The position numbers and the translations under genes were made by a program. Under the pieces are notes generated by a model. That model ran no database searches. It had not been told where the DNA came from and was given only the letters and a program-made list of their open reading frames with translations. From the NCBI RefSeq assembly GCF_001029445.1, contig NZ_LDOT01000051.1, forward strand, positions 1 to 44,103: a stretch of DNA of 44,103 nucleotides. Reading direction: 5' to 3'. This DNA is from Photobacterium aquae (GTDB lineage: Bacteria; Pseudomonadota; Gammaproteobacteria; Enterobacterales; Vibrionaceae). Shown here piece after piece: positions 1-7,654 of the stretch (position 1 is the first letter of the stretch; each line of letters begins with the position of its first letter).

Positions 1-30
1 CCCATGTGAGAGTAGGACATTGCTAAGTTC
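1..30 (+). rRNA. rrf: 5S ribosomal RNA, 3' end only
   Basis: The first 30 bases carry the conserved 3' segment of bacterial 5S rRNA (CCCATGTGAGAGTAGGACAT followed by a short closing-stem strand). The gene enters from the left edge of the window, so only the end is present. A tRNA-Asp follows 32 bases later, the same 5S-then-tRNA order as in several gammaproteobacterial rRNA operons. The exact 3' end is approximate. Confidence 0.85.
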
Positions 31-61
31 TCAATTGCGTTAAGCTGAATAGACACGCTGC

Positions 62-138
62 GGAGCGGTAGTTCAGTTGGTTAGAATACCGGCCTGTCAC
101 GCCGGGGGTCGCGGGTTCGAGTCCCGTCCGCTCCGCCA
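62..138 (+). tRNA. tRNA-Asp (anticodon GTC)
   Basis: This is a complete 77-base cloverleaf with the CCA end encoded. The acceptor stem GGAGCGG pairs with CCGCTCC. The D-arm is followed by an anticodon arm with GTC at 96-98, and the T-arm contains the GGTTCGAGTCC signature. It lies just downstream of the 5S rRNA and is presumably co-transcribed as the distal tRNA of the rRNA operon. A second copy of its last few bases plus the downstream terminator occurs 205 bases further on. Confidence 0.97.
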
Positions 139-149
139 CTTCTTCGAAA

Positions 150-177
150 GCCCCGCTAGAAATAGCGGGGCTTTTTC
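150..177 (+). terminator. Rho-independent terminator of the rRNA/tRNA operon
   Basis: GCCCCGCTA and TAGCGGGGC form a strong GC-rich stem closed by a short GAAA-type loop, followed directly by a run of T. It starts 12 bases after the tRNA-Asp CCA end. Confidence 0.93.
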
Positions 178-336
178 GTATTTGAATAATTTTGAATGTC
201 CGTCCTTCGGCCGGATAGCCCCAGACTAGGCGTCCCCGACGAAAGACAGGGGCTTTTTTACATCTATAGACTATGTTCGCCTTACAGGCGAATGAGTCCC
301 GCTGGTGCGCCAGCCCGGACTAGGCGTCCCCGCCGT

Positions 337-381
337 TCCGCCACTTCTTCGAATGCCCCGCTAGAAATAGCGGGGCTTTTT
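337..381 (+). repeat. Second copy of tRNA-Asp tail plus terminator
   Basis: Positions 337-381 repeat 132-176 with a single mismatch: the last bases of tRNA-Asp (TCCGCCA), the CTTCTTCGAA spacer and the whole terminator stem-loop. No tRNA body precedes this copy. It looks like the scar left when a tandem tRNA-Asp unit was lost, or when the tail was duplicated. Confidence 0.85.
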
Positions 382-382
382 T
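355..382 (+). terminator. Duplicate rho-independent terminator
   Basis: The stem (GCCCCGCTA/TAGCGGGGC) and loop are identical to the terminator at 150-177, followed by six T. It would stop any read-through from the rRNA operon before the oppositely oriented permease gene. Confidence 0.85.
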
Positions 383-469
383 ACGTTTGTGCGTTGCCGA
401 TGATGGGTAGGCCTATTTATTGGAGATCTTGCTGGCCTATCGGAAGAGGTTCTAAGTTATTAAATAGTA

Positions 470-1894
470 TTATTTTGATAACCAAGATGGTTTACGATTC
501 TGATAAATAAGAATAGGGACAAGTAAGAATATTATGGTTAATGCAATAAGAATTGCGATATATGAAAATGAATTTCCAGTATTAATCTGAGACGGTGGAA
601 TAAAACTTAAGCTTAATGCAATAAAACTTGAAATGAACCCAAGCGAACCGACAATCCAAATACCTATATTACCAAAAGGTATTTTATAGGGGCGGTTTAC
701 TTCCGGCGACTTATAGCGTAAATATATAGCACTAGAGAATAATAGCATGTACATAATTAAATAGAGTATAGATGCAAGCTGTCCTAATATTTGGAATGTG
801 GATTGGACTGATGGCAAAATAACTAGCATCATTGATAGTATGGTTACAATTACGCCTTGCACATAAAGTATTGGCATCTGTACACCATTACGATTACTTC
901 CTTGTAATATTGTCGGTAGATAACCTTCTTGGCCTACTTGGTATAAACCCGTTGATGGGCCAGCAACGATAACAGTTATTTGACCAAAGACACCAATAGC
1001 TATAGCTGCCGTTATAACTTGGCCCATCCATCCAATATGGAAATATTTGAAAATAGAATCGTATGTGATAAATAAGCTTTCAACAAGATTAATTTTATCA
1101 TGTGGAACAACAGCACTGATAATTAATGTGCCTATAACTAAAAATAATACCGTCATGCCTGATGCAATAGCAATTGCAATAGGGTAGTTTTTGGATGGGT
1201 TTTCCATGTTTTGCACATGGACTGCATTTATTTCCATTCCTGAGTAAAAAAGGAAAACACTTGATGCTAATACAAGATTATGAAATTGATGAAAGTCTGG
1301 GAGTAAATCATTGCTTGATACTATAAATTCAACACTTCCCTTTGAGAAAATATAACAAATACCGCTAATAAATAAAATCATCAATGGGATAATTGTCCCT
1401 ATTATACCGGATGCAGCACTTATTCTAGCTGCTGACTTTATTCCTTTTGATGTTGTAAATGTTGAGAACCAATAAATACCCAATACAATAGCGAGTACAA
1501 ATTCTTTATTTGCAGCAATTTCCTTAGCATGGTTTGTGTCAATGAATGCGATTGATACTGCAATAAAAATTAGCATGGTAGGAAAACAAATAGTTGTTGC
1601 TAGCCATTGTAAGTAGATGGCGACAAATCCTATTCTTTTTCCATATGCAGCGCTAATCCAATTAAACACACCTCCTTTTTGTGGCCAGCCTGTCGCTAAT
1701 TCAGCTGCGACTAATGAGACTGGGATAAGAAAGCAAATAGCAGCAAATAAATAATAAAAAATTGAAGTGAGACCATATTCAGCTTCAGGCGCTAACCCTC
1801 TTGTACTTAATACTGTTGTTATATTCATAACGGCAAAAGTAAGTACACTGATTTTTATTATTTTCTGTTTGTTGTTTTTAGCTATTACATTCAT
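470..1894 (-). CDS. APC-family amino-acid antiporter (GadC-like), copy 1
   Basis: A 474-residue polytopic inner-membrane protein of the amino acid-polyamine-organocation superfamily with about 12 hydrophobic segments. Family landmarks of glutamate:GABA-type exchangers are visible: an N-terminal RGLAPEAEYG stretch, AELATGWPQKGGVFNW near residue 65, GMEINAVHVQNMENPSK in the middle, and a C-terminal FIPPSQI segment. GadC itself has a longer C-terminal plug, which is missing here. It is probably last in a decarboxylase-antiporter-antiporter operon, importing an amino acid in exchange for the decarboxylated amine. The start ATG is preceded by GTGAG at suitable spacing. The gene is strikingly AT-rich. 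Its substrate cannot be read from the sequence; glutamate, tyrosine, aspartate or another amino acid are all possible. Confidence 0.88.
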   Translation of the reverse strand: MNVIAKNNKQKIIKISVLTFAVMNITTVLSTRGLAPEAEYGLTSIFYYLFAAICFLIPVSLVAAELATGWPQKGGVFNWISAAYGKRIGFVAIYLQWLATTICFPTMLIFIAVSIAFIDTNHAKEIAANKEFVLAIVLGIYWFSTFTTSKGIKSAARISAASGIIGTIIPLMILFISGICYIFSKGSVEFIVSSNDLLPDFHQFHNLVLASSVFLFYSGMEINAVHVQNMENPSKNYPIAIAIASGMTVLFLVIGTLIISAVVPHDKINLVESLFITYDSIFKYFHIGWMGQVITAAIAIGVFGQITVIVAGPSTGLYQVGQEGYLPTILQGSNRNGVQMPILYVQGVIVTILSMMLVILPSVQSTFQILGQLASILYLIMYMLLFSSAIYLRYKSPEVNRPYKIPFGNIGIWIVGSLGFISSFIALSLSFIPPSQINTGNSFSYIAILIALTIIFLLVPILIYQNRKPSWLSK

Positions 1895-1910
1895 ACAAAC
1901 TCACTTAAAT

Positions 1911-1942
1911 ATAGTAGGCGAATATATGAAATCGCCTACTAT
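1911..1942 (-). repeat. Perfect inverted repeat between the two antiporter genes
   Basis: ATAGTAGGCGA (1911-1921) and its exact complement (1932-1942) flank a 10-base loop in the 59-base gap between the two permease genes. There is no clean T run on either strand, so it may be an mRNA-stabilising or processing hairpin rather than a terminator. Confidence 0.7.
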
Positions 1943-1953
1943 ATGTTACCTAA

Positions 1954-3396
1954 TTAATCATTAGTTGTTGTTGCCCAGCTTGGTTTTCGGCATGCATAGA
2001 TGATGAAAGGTATAATAGTAAAAGCAATTGTACCTACAACAAGAATACCAATATAGGTTGATGGTGAACCAATAGATATTTGTGATGGTGGAATAAAGCT
2101 TAGAACAAAAGCTAATATAGAACCAAATAAACCGACCCCTGCAATAATCCATAACCCGAACATTCCACCCGGTAATTTATATGGTCGAGGAGTATCAGGT
2201 TCTTTATAACGTAAATAAATAACAGAAAGGAAAAGCATAATATACATGGCTAAATATAGAATAACAGCCAATTGACTGATCATTTGATATGCAGCTTGTA
2301 CAGACGGCAGTAATGTCATAATAATGACAAGTGCAGTTACAATTGCTCCTTGGCACATAAGTATATTTTTTTGTACGCCATTTTTGTTTGTTTCTTGTAA
2401 TATAAGCGGTAAATATCCTTTTCGTCCAACTTGTAATATCCCTGCTGATGGACCAGAAATTATAGCGATTATCTGGCCAAGAACACCTAACGAAATTGCA
2501 GCAGCAGTCAAGTTACCGAGCCATCCTAGCCCGAAGTGAGCAAATAGTTTATCGTAAGCAACTAACAAGCTTTGAACTAAGTTAATATCATCTTTGGGGA
2601 TGATTGTTGCAATGGATAAGGTCCCGAAAATAAATATAATAACGGTAAATATGGTGGCGTAAATAATAGCTAGAGGATAGCCTTTTGATGGGTTTTCAAC
2701 TTCTGTTACGTGTACCGCATTAATTTCCATACCTGCGAAAAACAGAAATATGCTGGCAGCAAGAACCAGATTATTGAAATTGCTAAAGTCAGGTAAAAAT
2801 CCTTTCATCGAAAGATCAAAATGAATTGGATTACCATTTGCAATATAAATAATAGCTAGAGTAACTAAAATTATCCCAGGGATAATGGTACCAATTAATC
2901 CAGCGAGGGAGCTAATTTTTGATGCTGTTTTTAAGCCCTTCAGGCTGATAAATGTTGCAAGCCAATAAACAACCAGTACGACGATACCACTATAGAAACG
3001 GTTAGCAGCTAAAGCTTGGTCAAAAGTTTGATCTGGGCCTATGAACGCTAAAGCCACACCGGCAAAAATAAGCACTGTTGGGAACCAAATTGTTGTCGCT
3101 AGCCATTGAAGATAAATGGCTAAAAAACCTAACCTATGACCAAAGGCTTTACTTACCCAGTTAAAGACCCCTCCTTTTTGTGGCCAGCCTGTTGCCAATT
3201 CTGCTGCGCATAAGGCTACTGGAATGAGAAAAACAACGGCGGCAAAAATATAATAGAAAGCAGCAGTTGTACCGTATTCAGCTTCAGATGATAAACCTCT
3301 TAAACTAACCACTGTCGTTATATTCATTATTGCTAATGTAGCAACAGTTAATTTTGTTTTTGATGCGCCTTTATTCGCCAATATACTATCAGACAT
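1954..3396 (-). CDS. APC-family amino-acid antiporter (GadC-like), copy 2
   Basis: A 480-residue inner-membrane exchanger clearly paralogous to the gene just downstream. The two share the RGLSSEAEYG start region, AELATGWPQKGGVFNWVSKAFG, GMEINAVHVTEVENPSKGYP and the FIPPSQISIG C-terminal segment. About 12 membrane segments are apparent. It is the nearer of the two transporters to the decarboxylase gene, separated from it by a hairpin with a T tract. Its expected role is electrogenic exchange of the substrate amino acid for the decarboxylation product, which consumes cytoplasmic protons. Two divergent copies in a row suggest either two substrates or different affinities. The assignment to the GadC/TyrP-like group is from family motifs; the substrate is unknown. 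Confidence 0.9.
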   Translation of the reverse strand: MSDSILANKGASKTKLTVATLAIMNITTVVSLRGLSSEAEYGTTAAFYYIFAAVVFLIPVALCAAELATGWPQKGGVFNWVSKAFGHRLGFLAIYLQWLATTIWFPTVLIFAGVALAFIGPDQTFDQALAANRFYSGIVVLVVYWLATFISLKGLKTASKISSLAGLIGTIIPGIILVTLAIIYIANGNPIHFDLSMKGFLPDFSNFNNLVLAASIFLFFAGMEINAVHVTEVENPSKGYPLAIIYATIFTVIIFIFGTLSIATIIPKDDINLVQSLLVAYDKLFAHFGLGWLGNLTAAAISLGVLGQIIAIISGPSAGILQVGRKGYLPLILQETNKNGVQKNILMCQGAIVTALVIIMTLLPSVQAAYQMISQLAVILYLAMYIMLFLSVIYLRYKEPDTPRPYKLPGGMFGLWIIAGVGLFGSILAFVLSFIPPSQISIGSPSTYIGILVVGTIAFTIIPFIIYACRKPSWATTTND

Positions 3397-3430
3397 GTGT
3401 CAACCCCATAGATAACAAATCATGGTCATG

Positions 3431-3461
3431 AAAAACACCGGTGTTAGTCACCGGTGTTTTT
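3431..3461 (-). terminator. Terminator-like hairpin between decarboxylase and antiporter genes
   Basis: AAAAACACCGGTG (3431-3443) pairs perfectly with CACCGGTGTTTTT (3449-3461) around a 5-base loop, giving U tracts on both strands. It sits in the 79-base gap between the decarboxylase stop and the first permease start. It could act as a partial terminator that lowers antiporter expression relative to the decarboxylase. Confidence 0.85.
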
Positions 3462-3475
3462 GTAAGATGATGGAA

Positions 3476-5218
3476 TTAAATTTCAGATAAAACTTCATCT
3501 CTTGCTAGCAGAACACAATCAATCGCATAGCGCATTATTTCTGGAGTAATATGGACATTCATTGGAAATATTTTCAATGCAAAAATATACGCATCAGGGT
3601 CACTGTCATTGCCATTATATTCAGCAACTCGGAAACCTGTACTGAAGCTTATATAAGGCGTATATCGACCATTGATTTTCTTACCATCACGGAACCAGTG
3701 ATACAATTTGTCACCGATAGCTTTTGTTAACATATTATTTTTGACTAGTTGCTCTTTATAAGCAGGGTCAGTAAGCTCTTTTCGGTATTGCTCATCAGCC
3801 ATTACGCCATCAGGGTATGCACGGAATAATGTCACTAAGCCATGATCTTCTGAGTTTACACATACTGTTTCTGTATGAGAGGCAATAACATTTCGTAGAA
3901 AATGTTGATTTTCTAAAATACCGCCGAGGATCGCTTGGAACCCCTCGTAGCCAAAGTATTTCATTGTTGCCCAACCAGCCAGTGAACCTGTTGCAGCTCG
4001 AGAGACTTCAAGCGTGTAGTCGAGTGGGTTATATGGTGAACGAGGTTGTAAATAGGCAGAACCTGGGCGTTTTAGTAATGTTTCAAATTCTTCACTATTT
4101 TTATAAACAAAACAGCTGCTTGCGTATGGAGACCAGCCTACTTTATGGAAGTCCACCCCAATGGCGTCAGCGTATTGCACGCCAGACAATGCTTTCGCAT
4201 TAGCTTTTAGTGATGGGATAATTTCTTTGGAGAATTGAAGTGGGTTAGCATCAAAGTCATATTCTTTAAACGTAGCCCAAGCCCAACCAACAACTGAATC
4301 ACAATACAGTAATGCTTTACCATATTTTTCAGTGTTATTGGGGTATTGGTCTAGCAGCTTGCGGACACCTTCAACTGGATCAAACGCGTTAGCATCTGTT
4401 GTGCCCATAGTACAAACGACAGAAGCAACAGGAATATCTTTTTCATGGCAATCTTTAAGAATTTCTTCTAAATGTGCCAAATCCATTGCATTTGTATGAA
4501 CATCAGTACGAACCTTAATAATATTATCCATACCAAGGCCCATCCAGTCAGTGCTATTGAGCATAGTATAGTGAGCTTGGTGAGAACAAATTACTTTTGC
4601 ATCAGTACGAACACCTTTTTGACGAGAGTCTTTCAGTACACGACTTAGTGCATATTTTACATGGTAGGTCCAACAGCCAGAACCACCGTATGTATATAGA
4701 CACCCAGTGTTTTCAGGATTCCATCCAAATAAATTACCTAACATACCTGCACTTTCTAATTCAGCACGGTGTACGTTCCATGAATATTCGCCTTCAAGGA
4801 TGTTAGGTGAAAATATCTCTGACAAAACTGCAGCAACAATAGATGCTGTGTTTGCCTGTGGAATAACATTACACATTGTTAAAGGGTGGCCCCAATTTGG
4901 TAATCCCTCAAACAATGCAACAGTATCATCAATAACTTTGTCAGTAGTGCTCATTTTGCTTGGCATACTGATATGTTTAATATGATCAAAATCTATTGTT
5001 AATTTGGGATTTTTGCCTAAGTAAGCGGGACCTTCAGAGTCTGGACGAAGTTGATCTATGGCTTTTACTGCTTTGTCGATTGCAGTAACGAGCGGGTCTG
5101 ATTCTTCAGTTTGGTAAGCAGGAAAGGCACTGAGCATATCTTTACGATACTTCGCCCAATTGTTTGCATCATTTGTAATGTTATTTTCTTTATCCCAGTT
5201 TTGCTCATATGTTTTCAT
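3476..5218 (-). CDS. Group II PLP-dependent amino-acid decarboxylase
   Basis: A 580-residue cytoplasmic enzyme of the glutamate/aromatic/tyrosine decarboxylase superfamily (fold-type I PLP, group II). Visible landmarks are the GCLYTYGGSGC segment near 172-182 (phosphate-binding region), the SHQAHYT motif whose His216 should stack on the cofactor ring, and YCDSVVG with Asp307 as the likely PLP-N1 partner. GVDFHKVGWSPY carries Lys359, the probable Schiff-base lysine. It leads an apparent operon with two GadC-like antiporters, so it probably decarboxylates an imported amino acid and the amine is exported, raising internal pH. An AGGA ribosome-binding site precedes the ATG. The sequence is longer than classical E. 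coli GadA/B (466 residues) and is not a recognisable PanP or HdcA. The substrate is left open. The AT-rich composition suggests acquisition. Confidence 0.88.
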   Translation of the reverse strand: MKTYEQNWDKENNITNDANNWAKYRKDMLSAFPAYQTEESDPLVTAIDKAVKAIDQLRPDSEGPAYLGKNPKLTIDFDHIKHISMPSKMSTTDKVIDDTVALFEGLPNWGHPLTMCNVIPQANTASIVAAVLSEIFSPNILEGEYSWNVHRAELESAGMLGNLFGWNPENTGCLYTYGGSGCWTYHVKYALSRVLKDSRQKGVRTDAKVICSHQAHYTMLNSTDWMGLGMDNIIKVRTDVHTNAMDLAHLEEILKDCHEKDIPVASVVCTMGTTDANAFDPVEGVRKLLDQYPNNTEKYGKALLYCDSVVGWAWATFKEYDFDANPLQFSKEIIPSLKANAKALSGVQYADAIGVDFHKVGWSPYASSCFVYKNSEEFETLLKRPGSAYLQPRSPYNPLDYTLEVSRAATGSLAGWATMKYFGYEGFQAILGGILENQHFLRNVIASHTETVCVNSEDHGLVTLFRAYPDGVMADEQYRKELTDPAYKEQLVKNNMLTKAIGDKLYHWFRDGKKINGRYTPYISFSTGFRVAEYNGNDSDPDAYIFALKIFPMNVHITPEIMRYAIDCVLLARDEVLSEI

Positions 5219-5597
5219 TTCTTAAGTCCTAAAGTGATCATTACACCTAGTCACCAAAGAAATAGTCTATGTTTGATTAAAATCGTAGGCTATTACAATG
5301 ATAATTTGCAGCATACCTCATAGCGGTAATTTGCTGTCGTTCATTAAAATAACAGTGTTTTCGTTTAAAGAAATGCACCAATGTAATATGTTAATTTGCA
5401 ATATTGGTTGTTTAAAGAAAATGCACATTGTGTATTTATTGAGTATGTCATGCGCAAAAAGTATTGATTTGGCCGTTTATAATTCAGTGTGTTTCCTTTG
5501 GTGATGTTGATAGGAGCTAGAATAGGGGGGCTTGCGTTGCTCTGATTGACTGTGAGAGGCTAAGTGTTACTGAGCGTTTAGGTAAAGGGCCTTTTAG
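5219..5597. promoter_or_regulatory. Control region of the decarboxylase operon, with direct repeats
   Basis: This AT-rich stretch of 379 bases has no convincing gene. GTTTAAAGAAATGCACCAATGT at 5363-5384 recurs with small changes at 5410-5431, 47 bases apart. The octamer TAATTTGC occurs three times (5302, 5327, 5392). These direct repeats are candidate binding sites for a regulator of the downstream minus-strand operon. No regulator gene is present in the cassette itself. I could not pick a confident promoter. Confidence 0.5.
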
Positions 5598-5897
5598 ATG
5601 ACGTATTTTTTTGAACGTACCGAAACGGCGAACACGATTAGCATCGTGCTGCGTCCGCATTCTTTGTATTTGATGTTGGGGATGTTGGCATTTTGGCTGT
5701 TCAATGATCTGGTATTGAAGTCCGCCTCGGCAGCCAACATCGTGATCCCGGTCTTTCTTGTTTTTATGGTAGTACGCTTCTTTTCTCTGATCCGAGTTCA
5801 AAAAGAGGTGATTATTGCGATGAAGCAAGGTCGGGTGACAACTCAGGGAAGCAAGTTCTCTTTTGCTAACCCGTTCACTTATATTATAAAAAAGTAA
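5598..5897 (+). CDS. Small two-helix membrane protein, function unknown
   Basis: A 99-residue protein with two predicted membrane segments (about residues 24-42 and 46-66), separated by a short polar turn. It ends in a basic, Gly/Ser/Phe-containing tail (KQGRVTTQGSKFSF). A GGTAAAGGG stretch lies upstream of the ATG at slightly long spacing. No known family is recognised. It marks the left edge of the GC-richer core DNA and is separated from the drug-exporter gene by 100 bases containing a small palindrome. It is supported by its length, a plausible hydrophobic pattern and non-overlap with better frames. Confidence 0.6.
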   Translation: MTYFFERTETANTISIVLRPHSLYLMLGMLAFWLFNDLVLKSASAANIVIPVFLVFMVVRFFSLIRVQKEVIIAMKQGRVTTQGSKFSFANPFTYIIKK

Positions 5898-5900
5898 TTA

Positions 5901-5917
5901 CTTTCCCATAGGGAAAG
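5901..5917. repeat. Short perfect hairpin/palindrome
   Basis: CTTTCCC-ATA-GGGAAAG begins four bases after the stop of the small membrane-protein gene and 81 bases before the exporter start. There is no T run after it, so it is either a weak transcript-end hairpin or an operator for the downstream gene. Confidence 0.5.
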
Positions 5918-5997
5918 AATCCATTGTGCGCCCGTCGCTTCTCGCTACCTTGGTCGTTGTGCATAATTAATCACTTGCACAGTATTAAGGGGATAGA

Positions 5998-7197
5998 ATG
6001 GGCGCGTTTAACTGGAGGCCACTGCTGCTGGCTTGCTTGATCGTCAGTATTGGCCAGCTGAGCCTTGGGTTGATCTTTCCGTCACTGCCGTGGATCGCCA
6101 AGGATCTCTCCTTGTCTACCGGCCAGGTACAATGGCTGGTCTCTGGCTATTTGCTGGGTTTTGGCCCGTCACAGCTTGTTTATGGCCCCCTTTCAGATGT
6201 CTTCGGCCGACGACCCGTGTTGCTTTCGGGGCTGCTGATTGCAATGGCCGGGCTGTTGCTTGCGGTAATTTGGGCTGATTCATTTACCTTGTTATTGGCC
6301 GGCCGCATGATCCAAGGATTGGGGGCCGGCAGTGTCGCGGTACTGGCAAGGGCGAGCATCAGGGATAGTTACCAGAGCCATGATTTGGTCAAAGCGATGA
6401 CCTGGGTTGCTATTGTTGCAGCGTTTACGCCAATTATGGCCCCGGTGGTTGGCGGGATGGTCAACCATTATGCCGGATGGCTGGCTGTGTTTTGCGTGTT
6501 GTTGGGTTATATCGCGGTGGTGTGGCTGTTGTTGGTGGTCTGTTTCAGGGAGACCTTGCCCGGTCAAGCGCGGCCGCAGTCTGTGGCGGTATTGGTGCGA
6601 TCCTATGCCGCACTGATTCGTGACCGGCATTTTATCTCTTTTGCCGGTATAGGCTGGATCAATTTTTCCCTGGTCGTGTTATCAATATCGCTGATGCCGT
6701 TCATTATGCAGGTTCAGATCGGCATGTCGTCTGAGGAATATGCATGGTGGGCGATGATCCCTGCTGTCGGTTTGTTGTGCGGGGGGCTGTTTTGTCAGCG
6801 ATTGCGGCCGCTTATTGGTACGCGGACCATGCTCTTCCTCGCTCCGGCCTGTCAGATTTTCGCCGGGTGCCTGTTGATACTGGCTCCGGTCGAACCAGCC
6901 TGGATGATTGCCGGGCATTTCTTCCTGGCAATGGCCAATGGCATGGTTTTCCCCTGTGCCCAGTCGTTATTGCTGATCCCTTACAGCCAAAAAGCCGGGA
7001 CTGTGGCTGCGCTGGCAGGGGCGTGCCAGATGGTATTTGCCTCGTTGTGCAGTAATGGGTTGCTGAAACTTGGTATTCAGTACCCGTGGCATCTTGGTAC
7101 TGTCATGTTGTTCGGTGCGCTTGGTGGTGTCGTGCTGGTGATTTGTGGGACACGCAGCGAAACGGGACAGCAGGCAGTGGCAGCCCTCAATGGTTAA
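5998..7197 (+). CDS. MFS drug exporter of the EmrD/Bcr-CflA type
   Basis: A 399-residue inner-membrane protein with 12 hydrophobic segments typical of the DHA1 drug:H+ antiporters. The loop 2-3 motif A is clear (GPLSDVFGRRPVLL, about residues 62-75). The motif-B-like RMIQGLGAGSVAVLAR lies in helix 4, and a motif-C-like region (APVVGG) in helix 5. Overall layout and length resemble EmrD and Bcr. It should expel amphipathic or hydrophobic compounds at the expense of the proton gradient; the substrate is not inferable. AAGGGGAT lies just upstream of the ATG. The lipoprotein gene follows after 41 bases and may be co-transcribed. Confidence 0.88.
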   Translation: MGAFNWRPLLLACLIVSIGQLSLGLIFPSLPWIAKDLSLSTGQVQWLVSGYLLGFGPSQLVYGPLSDVFGRRPVLLSGLLIAMAGLLLAVIWADSFTLLLAGRMIQGLGAGSVAVLARASIRDSYQSHDLVKAMTWVAIVAAFTPIMAPVVGGMVNHYAGWLAVFCVLLGYIAVVWLLLVVCFRETLPGQARPQSVAVLVRSYAALIRDRHFISFAGIGWINFSLVVLSISLMPFIMQVQIGMSSEEYAWWAMIPAVGLLCGGLFCQRLRPLIGTRTMLFLAPACQIFAGCLLILAPVEPAWMIAGHFFLAMANGMVFPCAQSLLLIPYSQKAGTVAALAGACQMVFASLCSNGLLKLGIQYPWHLGTVMLFGALGGVVLVICGTRSETGQQAVAALNG

Positions 7198-7238
7198 ACC
7201 ATACTTATCTGTGAATACATATAACAGAGAGGATGGTC

Positions 7239-7580
7239 ATGGCGAGAGGAGCAGTGGCTGGCATACTTGGGCTAGGCGTTTTCATGTTGTCGGCGTGTGT
7301 GAGCCAATATGAGCAGCAGTTAACGGGCAGTGGACAGTGGGATCAGCTGGGACATTACCACGGCGAGCAGGGATACCGGCAATGGGATCAGGGGGAACTG
7401 CATAAAAAGGGGGCGATGACCGAAACGGACTATGAGGAATACCGGGCTGGGTATTTGCAGGGGCGTTTCGATTACTGTACCGACAAGACAACCGTGGGGA
7501 CACTGTTTAGCTCGGGCTATCCTGATGATTGCAAGGACGATCGTTCCGCGTCCTATGATCTGGGTGACAGGGGGTACTGA
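7239..7580 (+). CDS. DUF2799 lipoprotein
   Basis: A 113-residue protein with a type II signal peptide ending in the lipobox LSAC, so it is probably anchored in the outer membrane. The rest shows the DUF2799 pattern: repeated Trp/Gly-rich turns, the YRAGYLQGRFDYC segment, then a C-terminal SSGYPDDC with the second conserved Cys. ATG at 7239 is preferred over the in-frame ATG at 7233, because AGAGAGG ends at 7232 and would leave no spacing to the earlier codon. The family has no assigned function. The gene ends at a strong bidirectional terminator shared with dapD. Confidence 0.85.
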   Translation: MARGAVAGILGLGVFMLSACVSQYEQQLTGSGQWDQLGHYHGEQGYRQWDQGELHKKGAMTETDYEEYRAGYLQGRFDYCTDKTTVGTLFSSGYPDDCKDDRSASYDLGDRGY

Positions 7581-7602
7581 TCCCGCCTTTATTGTTGAAT
7601 GG

Positions 7603-7630
7603 AAAAAGGCTGCCACTGGGCAGCCTTTTT
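7603..7630. terminator. Bidirectional rho-independent terminator
   Basis: AAAAAGGCTGCC pairs with GGCAGCCTTTTT. U tracts occur on both strands, serving the lipoprotein gene from the left and dapD from the right. Confidence 0.93.
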
Positions 7631-7654
7631 ATTGCCATATCGTACAATGTGGAC

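Larger units (their letters stand above)
178..469. other. Gene-free spacer with tRNA-operon repeat remnants
   Basis: No credible gene is seen. The spacer holds a 15-base direct repeat (GACTAGGCGTCCCCG at 224-238 and 318-332). It also has a terminator-like element in which AGCCCC at 217-222 pairs with GGGGCT at 249-254, followed by T residues, and then a second copy of the tRNA tail and terminator (337-381). A 104-codon open frame crossing this area spans these repeats and is not protein-like. The layout suggests the remains of duplicated and deleted distal tRNA units. Confidence 0.7.

Noticed and set aside
132..381. Possible attachment-site duplication from an integrative element
   Set aside because: The repeat is at a tRNA 3' end, but no integrase or phage gene lies between the copies or next to them, and the interval is only 205 bases. 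A tRNA-unit deletion or duplication explains it more simply.
196..510. 104-codon open frame downstream of tRNA-Asp
   Set aside because: It runs through tRNA-tail repeats and two terminator hairpins and overlaps the end of the permease gene; its product has no protein-like features.
5298..5504. 68-codon open frame in the decarboxylase control region
   Set aside because: It is rich in Cys/Ile/Leu from AT-rich DNA, runs through direct repeats and has no convincing start signal.
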